From: Streptomyces reniochalinae
Lineage (GTDB): Bacteria > Actinomycetota > Actinomycetes > Streptomycetales > Streptomycetaceae
Length of the DNA: 64,000 nt
Reading direction: 5' to 3'
NCBI RefSeq assembly: GCF_003323735.1
Contig: NZ_QOIM01000022.1
Location: forward strand, 62,001-126,000
Below are positions 16,401 through 23,945 of the stretch, piece by piece. The notes below the pieces were generated by a model. It saw nothing but the letters and a program-made list of their open reading frames with translations, did not search any database and was not told where the DNA came from. The position numbers and the translations under genes were made by a program. The stretch's first letter is position 1. Each line of letters begins with the position of its first letter.

Positions 16401-17514
16401 GCACGTCCTCGGCGGTGCGGGCCGCCTGCGCCAGCTGGTTCGCCGACTCCTCGGCCGTGGTGGTCCGCGCCTTCTCGCGGGCCTCCGCGATCAGCCGCTC
16501 GCCCTCCGCCTTGGCGTCCTCGCGCACCTGCTCGGCCTCGGCCCTGATGGCCTCGGACTCCTTGGTGGCCTGGCCCACCAGCCGCGCCACCTCCGCCTTA
16601 GCGGTACGGGTGCGCTGCTCGTTCTCCGACTCGGCGTCCGCGAGCCGCCTGCCGGCCTCGTCCTCGGCCTCCCTGAGCTTGTCCGCGGCCTTCTCGCCGG
16701 CCTCGCGCAGGGCCTCCTCGGCCTGCCGCATCTGCTCCTCGGCGCGCCGCACCAGCTCGCCCGACTCGCGCCGGCTGCTCTCCGCCTCGCCCGCGGTGGT
16801 GGTCCGCAGCTGCTCGGCGTGCTCGGTGGCCTCCTGGGCCTGCGTGGAGGCGGCGTTCAGCAGCCGCTCGGCGTCAGCGCGGGCCCGGCGCAGGATCGAC
16901 TCGGCCTCGCTGCGGGCGTTCTCCGCCTCGGAGCTGAGCCGCTGCCGCGCCTCCTCGGTCAGCCGCTGGGCCTCGGCACGGGCCCGCGCCAGCGACTGCT
17001 CCGACTCCGTCCTGGTCTCCTCCATGAGCCGCCGGGCCTGCTGCTCGGTGCGGGAGCGCAGCTGCTCGGCCCAGGCGATGTTGTCGTTGACGTGCGTCTC
17101 GACCGTGGCGCGGCGCTCGGACAGCTCCTGATCGAGCTGCTGGCGGCGGCGTACGGCCTCGGTGTGCAGCTCGGACTCCAGCCGGGCCTGCGCCTCGGCC
17201 TGGTCCTGGAGCAGCCGCTGGGTCTGGGCCCGCGCGTCGCGCAGCTCCCGCTCCGCGTCGGCGCGCATCTGGTCGGCCTGGAGCTGGGCGTTGCGGAGCA
17301 ACTGCTCGGCCTGCTGGGAGAGGTTGTCGTACCCGGCAGGGCGCGTGGCCAGTGCGCGGCGCGCCTCGTGCAGCTTGGCGCGCAGCACTTCGACCTGGTA
17401 GCCGAGGTCGTCGGCATGCTCGACGGCCCTCTCCCGCTCCTTCTTCAGCCGGTCCATCTCGGCCTCGAACTGCGAGAGGTGGTCGTCAGCCTCGTAGCGG
17501 TCGTAGCCCCGCAC
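13456..17514 (-). CDS. scy: Scy, giant coiled-coil polarity protein (tip-organising centre)
   Basis: A ~1350-residue protein, nearly all coiled coil. Scy recruits DivIVA and FilP to establish new hyphal tips. The frame is open to a GTG at 17583 (1375 residues), but I prefer GTG 17514, giving VRGYDRYEADDHLSQFEAEM, which aligns with the start of S. coelicolor Scy; neither start has a perfect ribosome binding site. The N-terminal ~50 residues are DivIVA-like (RGYDRYEADDHL). The middle is Glu/Ala/Arg heptad and hendecad sequence, including thirteen consecutive 11-residue units encoded at 14416-14844. The last ~110 residues are Asp/Ser then Gly/Ser-rich (GSGSGSGPGGGSGAGG), with a basic KKGGRAAG stretch. 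A Met/Leu-rich helical block (ELDLLMRRQEDINAEISRVQ) precedes the tail. Confidence 0.92.
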   Translation of the reverse strand: MRGYDRYEADDHLSQFEAEMDRLKKERERAVEHADDLGYQVEVLRAKLHEARRALATRPAGYDNLSQQAEQLLRNAQLQADQMRADAERELRDARAQTQRLLQDQAEAQARLESELHTEAVRRRQQLDQELSERRATVETHVNDNIAWAEQLRSRTEQQARRLMEETRTESEQSLARARAEAQRLTEEARQRLSSEAENARSEAESILRRARADAERLLNAASTQAQEATEHAEQLRTTTAGEAESSRRESGELVRRAEEQMRQAEEALREAGEKAADKLREAEDEAGRRLADAESENEQRTRTAKAEVARLVGQATKESEAIRAEAEQVREDAKAEGERLIAEAREKARTTTAEESANQLAQAARTAEDVLTKASEEAKATTKTAAEEAERLRREAEEEADRLRAEAHDVAEQLKGAAKDDTKDYRAKTVELQEEARRLRGEAEQLRAEAVEEGEKIRGEARRDAVQQIEEAANRAEELLGKAKADAEETRGDAATESERVRTEAIERATSLRKQAEEALERARTEAEELNSLAEEAAEQTRSEADEAARRTREEAEEAASQRKAEAETELTRLREEAEAKLAEAESGLTEARTEAERLRDEARAETERLRTEAAERARTLREQAEEEAERLRTEAASDASQARAEGESVAVQLRGEATAEAERLREEAQATADRVRAEADAAAERTNAEAAEALGAAQEEAARRRREAEELLAEAREEAHQERTQAREQSEELLASARKRVAEAQAEAERLTEEAERRAAELVASAEETAQQVRDSVAGLREEAEEEIAGLRSAAEHAAQTVRREAQEEAEAARSLAEQTVSEAVAEADRTRADAQRAGEEARTEADRLLDEAREESAKKRTEAAEQADQLMAKAQEEADRTREEADRAGQETRSEAQRFDQETREAAQLFDRETRSAAQQFDQETRSAAEQYAAQTRTEAEQYRDRTRADAEQFGERVRAEAEQAGEETRAEAERVSGALRAEAEQFDRETRAEAERYDQETRAAAQQFDQDTRAAAERYAEEMRAEAERLRDEAREDAAARRTEAAEQADQLLARAQEEALRAQATAEEQADAMVGAARGESDRLVNEARDEGRELVEKARSDADTLLEEARSDSGAIRERAEELRTRIEAEVEELHERARREAAEAMQSAGERCDKLVQAAEEQLAEAREKAEELRADANAEAGKVRIAAVKKAEGLLKEAELKQAAMEREAQQLREEAAEEAQRTVEAGQHELDLLMRRQEDINAEISRVQDVLEALESFETPGAASSGGKDGADADAESPAGADSGAGSGSGSGSGPGGGSGAGGGSGRGSGSGKKGGRAAGANGGVTAGVGAGTTRSSGKGSEG
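14416..14844 (-). repeat. 13 tandem 33-bp units within scy encoding 11-residue (hendecad) repeats
   Basis: Thirteen in-frame, uninterrupted units of 33 bp encode 11-residue blocks of the form (F/Y)-D-x-E-T-R-x-A-A-E-Q. Examples in order are FDQETREAAQL, FDRETRSAAQQ, YRDRTRADAEQ and FDQDTRAAAER. Residue 1 is mostly aromatic and residue 6 is Arg in every unit. The first unit is 14812-14844 and the last 14416-14448. Hendecads make straighter coiled coils than heptads. Confidence 0.9.
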
Positions 17515-17809
17515 TGCGCGGTCCCATCCGTCCCCTGGTAGTCGTGGAGATGATCCGAACCCTCTCCCCGGACTTGATGACACGTCCCGACGGAAATGGT
17601 GTCAGATCGTCGGCGGAACGTGGACCGAGCCCCCAACCCGGAGACCTCTTCGGGTGGGGAGGGCCCGCCCCGGCCGTCAGGCCACTCTACCGGGCCCGGA
17701 AGCGGACGTCAGTGGTCCGTTGGTGCGGCGGGGGATTCCCGCCGTACGGACCTCCGTGCGGGCCTCACCGCTCCTGGTCGCCGGGGGTGGCCGAGATCAC
17801 CAGTTCGGA
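17515..17809. other. scy upstream region, no gene
   Basis: About 295 bp between the preferred scy start and the tandem repeats at the mce 3' end. It must contain the scy promoter, but no convincing -35/-10 pair stands out. At 17789-17808 there is a 20-bp degenerate third copy (one mismatch) of part of the mce coding tail found in the downstream repeats. Short open frames here look like chance. Confidence 0.5.
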
Positions 17810-18069
17810 CTGTGCTTTCCCGGGGGGCGGCCCCCGGGCCCCCAGCCGGGCCTGGTGGTCTCGTCAGTGCGGTTCGCCCTGGGCTTCGGCCGAGGTCACC
17901 AGTTCGGTGAGCACCCCGTGACAGTCCTTCGGATGCAGGCTGTGTTTTTCCGGGGGATGACCCCCGGGCCCCCAGCCGGGCCTGGTGGGCTCGTCAGTGC
18001 GGTTCGCCCTGGGCTTCGGCCGAGGTCACCAGTTCGGTGAGCACCCCGTGACAGTCCTTCGGATGCAGG
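17810..18069. repeat. two tandem 130-bp units; unit 2 contains the real 3' end of mce
   Basis: Unit 1 (17810-17939) and unit 2 (17940-18069) have exactly the same length. From 17831/17961 onward they differ by a single base over 109 bp; the first ~20 bp differ at several positions. Unit 2 includes the last ~25 codons and the stop of mce plus a GC hairpin; unit 1 is a non-coding copy of the same piece. A short third remnant lies at 17789-17808. Confidence 0.92.
17950..17967 (-). terminator. GC hairpin after mce
   Basis: A perfect 7-bp stem CCGGGGG/CCCCCGG with an ATGA loop lies 27 bp after the mce stop, followed on the mce strand by AAAAAC. A related hairpin occupies the same place in the duplicated unit 1 (17820-17837). 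Confidence 0.5.
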
Positions 18070-18434
18070 AAGGTGATGCGGGAGTCCATGGAGCCGCGGC
18101 GGGGCTCGTCGTAGAGGACGCGGACGCCCTTGTCGCGGATGGCCGCGGCGTCACCGTCGACGTCGGCGGTGCCGAAGGCGATGTGGTGGACGCCCTCTCC
18201 GTTCTTGGCCAGCCACTTGGCGACCGCCGAGTCGTCCCGGATGGGTTCGAGCAGCTGGAGGTAGGAGGAGCCCCCGTCGTCCGTCCCGTTGATCCGCAGC
18301 ATGGCTTCGCGGACGCCCTGTTCCTGGTTCACCTCGGTGTGGAACACCTCGAAGCCGTAGGTGCGGGAGTAGAAGTCGACGGTGGCTTCCAGGTCCCGGC
18401 AGGCGATTCCGATGTGGTCGATACGCGTCAGCAT
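17994..18434 (-). CDS. mce: methylmalonyl-CoA epimerase
   Basis: A 146-residue vicinal-oxygen-chelate protein that interconverts (2R)- and (2S)-methylmalonyl-CoA. The first module has the metal ligand His in RIDHIGIACRDLEATVDFY, the second has GVHHIAFGTADVD, and the glutamate of the metal site is expected in HGVLTELV. ATG 18434 gives the conserved MLTRIDHIG; the longer frame to 18491 adds only basic residues. It is divergent from the thiolase gene, with a palindromic element between them (18512-18535). The neighbouring meaB and the icmA mutase 12 kb away place it in propionyl-/methylmalonyl-CoA metabolism, which also supplies polyketide extender units. The final 25 codons are present a second time just downstream as a non-coding tandem copy. 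Confidence 0.95.
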   Translation of the reverse strand: MLTRIDHIGIACRDLEATVDFYSRTYGFEVFHTEVNQEQGVREAMLRINGTDDGGSSYLQLLEPIRDDSAVAKWLAKNGEGVHHIAFGTADVDGDAAAIRDKGVRVLYDEPRRGSMDSRITFLHPKDCHGVLTELVTSAEAQGEPH

Positions 18435-18511
18435 GGGCAACAGTGCAGCGCTCCTCACCCGGTTACGCAACGTGCGCACGGTCACACTCACCGACCGGTG
18501 ACCCGGACAGG

Positions 18512-18535
18512 TACCGCTCAGTATCTTGAGTGGTA
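18512..18535. promoter_or_regulatory. candidate operator between mce and thiolase genes
   Basis: Arms TACCGCTCA (18512-18520) and TGAGTGGTA (18527-18535) pair at 8 of 9 positions around a 6-bp centre. The element lies 35 bp upstream of the thiolase ATG and 78 bp from the mce ATG. It overlaps where a thiolase promoter should be, which suits a TetR-type acyl-CoA-responsive repressor (inference). Confidence 0.55.
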
Positions 18536-18569
18536 ACCCTCGTTAACTTCCCCGCCGGAAGGGAACCTC

Positions 18570-19769
18570 ATGACTGCCACTCCCAGCAGCTCCACCTCCG
18601 TGATCGTCGCGGGCGCCCGTACGCCCATGGGACGGCTCCTCGGCTCGCTGAAGTCGTTCTCCGGTGCCGACTTGGGCGGCTTCGCCATCAAGGCGGCGCT
18701 GGAGCGGGCCGGAATCGGTGGGGACCAGGTCGAATACGTGATCATGGGCCAGGTGCTACAGGCCGGGGCAGGGCAGATCCCGGCGCGCCAGGCCGCGGTC
18801 AAGGCGGGCATCCCCATGAACGTGCCGGCACTGACCGTGAACAAGGTCTGCCTCTCCGGACTCGACGCGATCGCGCTGGCCGACCAGTTGGTGCGTGCGG
18901 GTGAGTTCGACGTCGTCGTCGCCGGCGGCCAGGAGTCCATGACGAACGCCCCCCACCTGCTGCCCAAGTCGCGCGAGGGCTACAAGTACGGCTCACTCGA
19001 AGTGCTCGACGCCATGGCCCACGACGGGCTCACCGACTCCTTCGAGAACATCGCCATGGGCGCCTCCACCGAGAAGCACAACACCCGCCTCGGCATCCCG
19101 CGCGACGTGCAGGACGAGATCGCCGCCCGCTCCCACCAGCGTGCCGCCGCCGCCCAGCGCGACGGGCTGTTCGCGGCGGAGATCACCCCGGTCGAGGTGC
19201 CGCAGCGCAAGGGCGACCCGGTGCTCGTCTCCGAGGACGAGGGCATCCGCGGCGACTCGACGGCCGAGTCGCTGGGCAGGCTGCGCCCCGCCTTCGCCAA
19301 GGACGGCACGATCACGGCCGGTTCGTCCTCGCAGATCTCCGACGGCGCCGCGGCCGTCGTGGTGATGAGCAAGGCCAAGGCGAAGGAGCTGGGCGTCTCC
19401 TGGATCGCGGAGATCGGCGCGCACGGGAACGTGGCGGGCCCGGACAACTCGCTCCAGTCGCAGCCCTCCAACGCCATCGCGCACGCGCTGAAGAAGGAGG
19501 GGGGCTCCGTCGAGGACCTCGACCTGATCGAGATCAACGAGGCGTTCGCCGCGGTGGCGCACCAGTCGATGAAGGACCTGGGAGTTGGCCCCGAAAAGGT
19601 GAACGTGAACGGCGGCGCGATCGCGCTGGGACACCCGATCGGGATGTCCGGGGCGCGGATCGTGCTGCATCTCGCGCTGGAGCTGAAGCGGCGCGGGGGC
19701 GGTCTGGGGGCCGCGGCCCTGTGCGGGGGCGGCGGTCAGGGCGACGCGCTGCTCGTCCGCGTGCCGTAA
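18570..19769 (+). CDS. acetyl-CoA C-acetyltransferase (thiolase)
   Basis: A 399-residue type II thiolase, which condenses two acetyl-CoA to acetoacetyl-CoA or cleaves it. Nucleophile Cys94 lies in [13 protein letters not shown] (many homologues have Ala where Leu stands). Further blocks are [32 protein letters not shown] with the catalytic His, and the second Cys in [23 protein letters not shown] precedes the ATG at a suitable distance. It is followed by meaB on the same strand after 111 bp, and is divergent from mce. The acetyl-CoA node connects it to pta/ackA further along the window. S. coelicolor carries the same arrangement (SCO5398-5400, from memory). Confidence 0.93.
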   Translation: MTATPSSSTSVIVAGARTPMGRLLGSLKSFSGADLGGFAIKAALERAGIGGDQVEYVIMGQVLQAGAGQIPARQAAVKAGIPMNVPALTVNKVCLSGLDAIALADQLVRAGEFDVVVAGGQESMTNAPHLLPKSREGYKYGSLEVLDAMAHDGLTDSFENIAMGASTEKHNTRLGIPRDVQDEIAARSHQRAAAAQRDGLFAAEITPVEVPQRKGDPVLVSEDEGIRGDSTAESLGRLRPAFAKDGTITAGSSSQISDGAAAVVVMSKAKAKELGVSWIAEIGAHGNVAGPDNSLQSQPSNAIAHALKKEGGSVEDLDLIEINEAFAAVAHQSMKDLGVGPEKVNVNGGAIALGHPIGMSGARIVLHLALELKRRGGGLGAAALCGGGGQGDALLVRVP

Positions 19770-19880
19770 GAAGGTTCTCTCCCCGCACCTGGGGTGCCGG
19801 CCCGGTTCCCTCCGGGCCGGCCAGCCTCGGAGCCGGGGAGAATGCCTGGTCACAGCCACAGGAACGGAGCTGTACGAGCA

Positions 19881-20837
19881 ATGGTGGATGTCGCAGCGTT
19901 GGTCGCGGCTGCCCGCGAGGGGGCGCCGCGCGCGGTGGCGCGGCTGATCTCTGCGGTGGAGGGCGCCTCCCCGCAGCTCCGCGAGGTCATGGCCGCCCTC
20001 GCCCCGCACTGCGGCAACGCGTACGTGGTCGGGCTCACGGGTTCTCCGGGGGTCGGCAAGTCGACGACGACGTCCGCACTGGTGAGCGCGTACCGCGCGC
20101 AGGGCAGGCGCGTGGGCGTGCTCGCCGTGGACCCGTCCTCGCCGTTCTCGGGCGGTGCCCTGCTCGGGGACCGGGTCAGGATGGGGGAGCACGCCTCCGA
20201 CCCGGGGGTCTACATCCGCTCCATGGCCACCCGCGGCCATCTGGGGGGCCTGGCGTGGGCGGCGCCGCAGGCGATCCGGGTGCTGGACGCGGCGGGCTGC
20301 GACGTCGTCCTGGTCGAGACGGTGGGCGTCGGCCAGTCGGAGGTGGAGATCGCCGCGCAGGCCGACACGAGCGTGGTGCTGCTGGCGCCCGGCATGGGGG
20401 ACGGCATCCAGGCGGCGAAGGCCGGGATCCTGGAGATCGGTGACGCGTACGTCGTCAACAAGGCCGACCGGGACGGCGCGGACGCGACCGTCCGGGAGCT
20501 CAACCACATGCTGGGCCTGGGCGAGGCCCGCCGTCCGGGTGACTGGCGACCGCCGGTGGTCAAGGCGGTGGCGGCGCGCGGGGAGGGCGTGGAGGAGATG
20601 GTCGCGGCGCTGGACAAGCACCGCGGCTGGATGGAGGAGCGCGGGGTGCTCGCACAGCGCCGCGCGGCGCGGGCCGCCAAGGAGATCGAGAACATCGCGC
20701 TGACGGCGCTGCGGGAACGCATGGGCGAGCTGCGGGGCGGCAAGCGGCTGGACGCGCTCGCCGCGCGGGTGGCCGCCGGCTCGCTGGACCCGTACGCGGC
20801 CGCCGACGAACTGGTCGAGGGGGTCACCGAGGGGTGA
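19881..20837 (+). CDS. meaB: MeaB-type G-protein chaperone of B12-dependent acyl-CoA mutase
   Basis: A 318-residue P-loop GTPase (ArgK/MeaB family) that gates cobalamin loading and protects methylmalonyl-CoA or isobutyryl-CoA mutases from inactivation. Walker A is GSPGVGKST (residues 54-62). VLAVDPSSPFSGGALLGDRVRM is the family-specific block containing the Mg-binding Asp; ETVGVGQSE is switch-like, and NKAD (VVNKADRDGA) is the guanine-specificity motif. ATG 19881 gives MVDVAALVAAAREG; the longer frame from 19794 has no support. It is downstream of thiolase on the same strand. Client mutases would include the IcmA encoded at 30390; no mutase small subunit occurs in the window. Confidence 0.94.
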   Translation: MVDVAALVAAAREGAPRAVARLISAVEGASPQLREVMAALAPHCGNAYVVGLTGSPGVGKSTTTSALVSAYRAQGRRVGVLAVDPSSPFSGGALLGDRVRMGEHASDPGVYIRSMATRGHLGGLAWAAPQAIRVLDAAGCDVVLVETVGVGQSEVEIAAQADTSVVLLAPGMGDGIQAAKAGILEIGDAYVVNKADRDGADATVRELNHMLGLGEARRPGDWRPPVVKAVAARGEGVEEMVAALDKHRGWMEERGVLAQRRAARAAKEIENIALTALRERMGELRGGKRLDALAARVAAGSLDPYAAADELVEGVTEG

Positions 20838-20871
20838 CGCCCTCCGTCGGCCAGGACGGGCACGGATACGG

Positions 20872-20910
20872 GCGGGCGGGCGGGTGACCTGGTGTCACCC
20901 GCCCGCCCGC
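20872..20910. terminator. 17-bp hairpin between convergent meaB and PepSY genes
   Basis: A perfect 17-bp stem (20872-20888 with 20894-20910), made of GCGGG repeats ending GTGAC, has a 5-nt loop and sits in the 114-bp convergent gap. Confidence 0.8.
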
Positions 20911-20951
20911 GTCCGCCGGTGTGACCGGCTGACCTGCCGGGATCCGGCGGA

Positions 20952-21644
20952 TCAGTCGTCGTCGCCCTGGTCGCTCTCGTGGTGGAGCACCTTGCCGGAG
21001 GCGCCGTCGAGGACGAGCTCGTGCTCGGTGCCCTGCTTGTCGACGGTCTCGGCCTCCCAGTGGCCCTTGGCGGCGCCGTCGTCGGCGTCGTCCTCCAGGC
21101 TGACGGAGGTCACGGTGGCGCCCTTGCTCGCGTCGGCGGCCTTCTTGCCCACCTCGGCGGCGTCGAGGCCGGCGGCGCGGACGGTGGAGCGGTCGTCGTC
21201 CTTGTGGGTGTCCACGCGGTTGGTGACGACGTCGCCCTTGGCGGCGTCGATCTTCACCTCGTGCCACTTGTTGTCCTTGCCGAGGACGTCGGCCTCCCAC
21301 ACGAGCTTGTTGTTGTCGGTGTCCAGCTCCAGCTCGGTGATGCTGCCGGGGGCCTCCTTGAGCACGGACCGGGCCGCGCGGTCGAAGGAGACGTCCGCGG
21401 CGCCGGTGTCCTCGGCCTTGTCGGCGCGGTCGCCGTCCTGGCCGTCGCCGTCGCGGTCCCCGCGGTCCTCGTCGTGGCCGTCACCCCGGTCGTCATCGTG
21501 GGCGACCGAGCGGGTGTGCGACTGCGACGAGGAGGCCGGCTTGCCTTCCGCGCCGCCGCTTCCGGCGACCCCGAAGGCCGTCGCCGTACCACCTCCGACC
21601 AGCGCGGCCGCGGTGACGGTTGCGATGATGACCTTGCGCTTCAT
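20952..21644 (-). CDS. secreted PepSY-domain protein with acidic linker
   Basis: A 230-residue exported protein: basic start MKRKVIIATVTAAALVGGGTA, then a hydrophobic signal sequence with likely cleavage near residue 25. Residues ~45-80 are an Asp/Gly/Arg-rich linker (HDDDRGDGHDEDRGDRDGDG). Two PepSY-like units follow: RAARSVLKEAPGSITELELD...WEADVLGKDNKWHEVKIDAAKGDVV, and AAEVGKKAADASKGATVTSV...WEAETVDKQGTEHELVLDGASGKVL. PepSY modules are often extracytoplasmic inhibitors or ligand-binding elements. It is divergent from the OmpR-type two-component operon, with three CTGAA repeats in the shared gap, so it is very likely a target or accessory sensor of that system (inference). Confidence 0.85.
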   Translation of the reverse strand: MKRKVIIATVTAAALVGGGTATAFGVAGSGGAEGKPASSSQSHTRSVAHDDDRGDGHDEDRGDRDGDGQDGDRADKAEDTGAADVSFDRAARSVLKEAPGSITELELDTDNNKLVWEADVLGKDNKWHEVKIDAAKGDVVTNRVDTHKDDDRSTVRAAGLDAAEVGKKAADASKGATVTSVSLEDDADDGAAKGHWEAETVDKQGTEHELVLDGASGKVLHHESDQGDDD

Positions 21645-21709
21645 GACGTTCGACTCCTCAGTTCTTCGGCTGCTCTCGCTTTCGATGACTCCACGGTGGC
21701 CGACCGCTG

Positions 21710-21746
21710 CTGAACGTGAGCTGAAGCCACCTGAAGCCCTCTTCAG
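21710..21746. promoter_or_regulatory. three CTGAA repeats upstream of the response regulator
   Basis: CTGAA occurs at 21710, 21721 and 21731, spaced 11 and 10 bp, and an inverted CTTCAG ends at 21746. Direct repeats one helical turn apart are the usual binding architecture of OmpR/PhoB-family regulators. The gap serves both the PepSY gene and the two-component operon. Confidence 0.6.
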
Positions 21747-21769
21747 CCGCGATTTGGCAGGCTGGGCGC

Positions 21770-22465
21770 ATGCGCCTGCTGATCGTGGAGGACGAGCGGC
21801 GACTGGCCCGGTCGCTCGCCGGGGGCCTGACGGCCGAGGGCTTCGCCGTGGACGTCGTGCACGACGGCACGGAAGGGCTGCACATGGCAGTCGAACACGA
21901 GTACGACCTGATCGTGCTCGACATCATGCTCCCCGGCATGAACGGCTACCGGGTCTGCGGGGCGCTGCGCGCCGCAGGCGACGAGACGCCCGTGCTCATG
22001 CTCACCGCCAAGGACGGCGAGTACGACGAGGCCGAAGGTCTCGACACCGGCGCCGACGACTACCTCACCAAGCCGTTCTCCTACGTCGTGCTGCTGGCCA
22101 GGGTCCGCGCGCTGCTGCGCCGCCGCACCCGGGGTGCCAGGGCCGCGCTGCGGGTCGGCGAGCTGACCGTCGACCCGGCGGCCCAGCGGGTGACCGTCGG
22201 CGAGCGCGAGGCCGAGCTGACGGCCAAGGAGTTCGCCGTGCTCGAATACCTGGCCACACGCGCCGGTGAGGTCGTCTCCAAGACGGAGATCCTCGAACAC
22301 GTCTGGGACTTCGCCTACGAGGGTGACGTCAACATCGTCGAGGTGTACGTGAGCGCTCTGCGGCGGAAGCTGGGCGCCGGCTGGATCGCCACAGTGCGCG
22401 GCGCCGGCTACCGGCTCCAGGGCCCGGCGGCCGGCCGCCGGGACGGCGGGGGACGCGATGCGTAG
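21770..22465 (+). CDS. response regulator, OmpR/PhoB family
   Basis: A 231-residue regulator. Receiver: LLIVEDERRLARSL acidic pocket, phosphoacceptor D51 (LIVLDIMLPGMNGY), conserved Thr/Lys in LMLTAKDG and YLTKPFSY. The C-terminal winged helix has LTAKEFAVLEYLATRAGEVV and VEVYVSALRRKL, followed by GAGWIATVRGAGYRL. It overlaps the histidine kinase gene by 8 bp. Candidate binding repeats sit immediately upstream (21710-21746), and the divergent PepSY gene is the likely main target besides autoregulation. In S. coelicolor the syntenic pair is SCO5403/5404 (from memory); I do not know a named function. Confidence 0.93.
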   Translation: MRLLIVEDERRLARSLAGGLTAEGFAVDVVHDGTEGLHMAVEHEYDLIVLDIMLPGMNGYRVCGALRAAGDETPVLMLTAKDGEYDEAEGLDTGADDYLTKPFSYVVLLARVRALLRRRTRGARAALRVGELTVDPAAQRVTVGEREAELTAKEFAVLEYLATRAGEVVSKTEILEHVWDFAYEGDVNIVEVYVSALRRKLGAGWIATVRGAGYRLQGPAAGRRDGGGRDA

Positions 22466-23903
22466 GGCGTCCGTGCGTCTGCGTGCCGCGCTGGGCGCCA
22501 CGCTGGTGGTGGCGCTCGCCCTGGTCGCCGCCGGCTTCTTCGTCGTCTCGACGCTGCGGGGCGGGCTCGCCGACACCGCCCGCCTGAACGCGGAGAACTC
22601 CGCGCGCGGCACGGCGGCGCAGCTCGCGGGCGTACCCGAAGGCGGCATCCCGGACGTCGACGGCCTCGACGGCGACGACCCCGTGCAGGTCGTCGACGCG
22701 GACGGGAAGGTGCTCGGCGCCAGCGACCCCCTTAAGGGCCGCGGCCCCGTAGCCGACTTCGCCCGCGCGGACAAGCCCGACGGCGACTCTGAAGACGCGG
22801 ACAGGGACAGCGAAGCGGACGGGGACGAGGTCGACACCGACAGCGAGGAGGAGACCCGCACCTTCCCCGTGGACGACGACGGCGAGGTCACCTACGACAA
22901 GGACGACATCACCGGGTCCCAGGAGTTCAGCCTCGCCGCCGTCCAGGGCCGCACCCGTGCGGGCACCCCCGTGACCGTCTACGCCGGCGCCTCCCTCGGC
23001 GCCCAGCAGGAAGCCGTCTCCACGGTGACCCGCTCCATGCTGTTCGGACTGCCCGTACTGCTCGTGGTCGTCGGCGGCGTCACCTGGCTCGTCACCCGGC
23101 GCGCGCTGCGGCCCGTGGAGGGCATCAGGCAGGAGATGAGCGCCATCACCGCCAGCACCGACCTGACGCGCCGCGTGCCGGAACCCGACGCGCGGGACGA
23201 GGTCGCCCGGCTCGCCCGCACCACCAACGAGACGCTGGCGGCGCTGGAGGGATCGGTCGAGCGCCAGCGGCGGTTCGTCGCCGACGCCTCCCACGAACTG
23301 CGCAGCCCCATCGCCTCCCTGCGCACCCAGCTGGAGGTCGCCGCCGCGCACCCCGAACTCCTCGACGTCGACGGCGCCGTCGAGGACACCGTACGGCTCC
23401 AGGCCCTCGCGGCCGACCTGTTGCTGCTCGCCCGGCTGGACGCGGGCGAGCGGCCCGGCGAAGGCCGCGTCTCCCTGGCCGCGTTGGTGCGCGAGCAGGT
23501 GGGGCAGCGGTCCCGCGACCCGCACCCGCTGCGGATCGCCACCCTCGACGAGGGGGAAGTGCGCGGCTCGGCGACCCAGTTGGGGCGCGTGCTGGGCAAC
23601 CTGCTGGACAACGGGCAGCGGCACGCTGCCGGGCAGGTCACCGTCGAGGTGCGGCGGGAGGGCGGGGCCCTCGCGCTCGCCGTCAGCGACGACGGGGAAG
23701 GGGTGCCCGAAGCAGAGCGGGAGCGGATCTTCGAGCGGTTCGTGCGGCTGGACTCGGCGCGCTCAAGGGACGAGGGCGGTGCGGGGCTGGGGCTGGCCAT
23801 CGCCGCGGACGTCGCCGAGCGGCACGGGGGCACGCTCCGGGTGGACGGCGCGCCAGGCGGTGGCGCCAGGTTCGTGCTGCGGCTGCCCGCGGCGGACGGC
23901 TGA
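22458..23903 (+). CDS. sensor histidine kinase with acidic extracytoplasmic sensor
   Basis: A 481-residue kinase. TM1 is residues ~10-32 (LVVALALVAAGFFVVS) and TM2 about 190-212 (LFGLPVLLVVVGGVTWLV). The ~155-residue loop between them contains a strongly acidic stretch, residues ~105-145 (DGDSEDADRDSEADGDE then DTDSEEE), unusual for this family. It is followed by a HAMP domain, phosphoacceptor His279 in DASHELRSPIASL, an N-box LLDNGQRHA, a G1 box VSDDGEGVP and a G2 box GGAGLGLAIAADVAERHGG. The start ATG overlaps the regulator gene. The acidic loop could bind divalent cations or basic peptides; both ideas are inference. The partner PepSY protein carries a similar acidic linker. Confidence 0.92.
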   Translation: MRRASVRLRAALGATLVVALALVAAGFFVVSTLRGGLADTARLNAENSARGTAAQLAGVPEGGIPDVDGLDGDDPVQVVDADGKVLGASDPLKGRGPVADFARADKPDGDSEDADRDSEADGDEVDTDSEEETRTFPVDDDGEVTYDKDDITGSQEFSLAAVQGRTRAGTPVTVYAGASLGAQQEAVSTVTRSMLFGLPVLLVVVGGVTWLVTRRALRPVEGIRQEMSAITASTDLTRRVPEPDARDEVARLARTTNETLAALEGSVERQRRFVADASHELRSPIASLRTQLEVAAAHPELLDVDGAVEDTVRLQALAADLLLLARLDAGERPGEGRVSLAALVREQVGQRSRDPHPLRIATLDEGEVRGSATQLGRVLGNLLDNGQRHAAGQVTVEVRREGGALALAVSDDGEGVPEAERERIFERFVRLDSARSRDEGGAGLGLAIAADVAERHGGTLRVDGAPGGGARFVLRLPAADG

Positions 23904-23910
23904 GGAGGGC

Positions 23911-23938
23911 GGCCCGGCGCCGGCGACGGGGCCGGGCC
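23911..23938. terminator. GC hairpin between convergent kinase and marR genes
   Basis: An 8-bp stem GGCCCGGC (23911-23918) pairs with GCCGGGCC (23931-23938) across a 12-nt loop, inside the 42-bp convergent gap. Confidence 0.45.
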
Positions 23939-23945
23939 GGGGTCC

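Noticed and set aside
13804..17541. Very long plus-strand open frame (over 1200 codons) opposite scy
   Set aside because: It is the complement of the Glu/Ala/Arg repeat sequence of scy; composition is Leu/Gly/Arg-rich without domains, and third-position GC bias supports the minus strand.
17515..17583. 23-residue N-terminal extension of scy from GTG 17583
   Set aside because: The extension is Gly/Ser/Pro-rich and not needed; the family start RGYDRYEADDHL is reached from GTG 17514. The choice remains uncertain because neither start has a perfect ribosome binding site.
17810..18069. Phage or integrative-element attachment-site duplication
   Set aside because: The copies are tandem, with no intervening mobile DNA, integrase or tRNA; a local tandem duplication is simpler.
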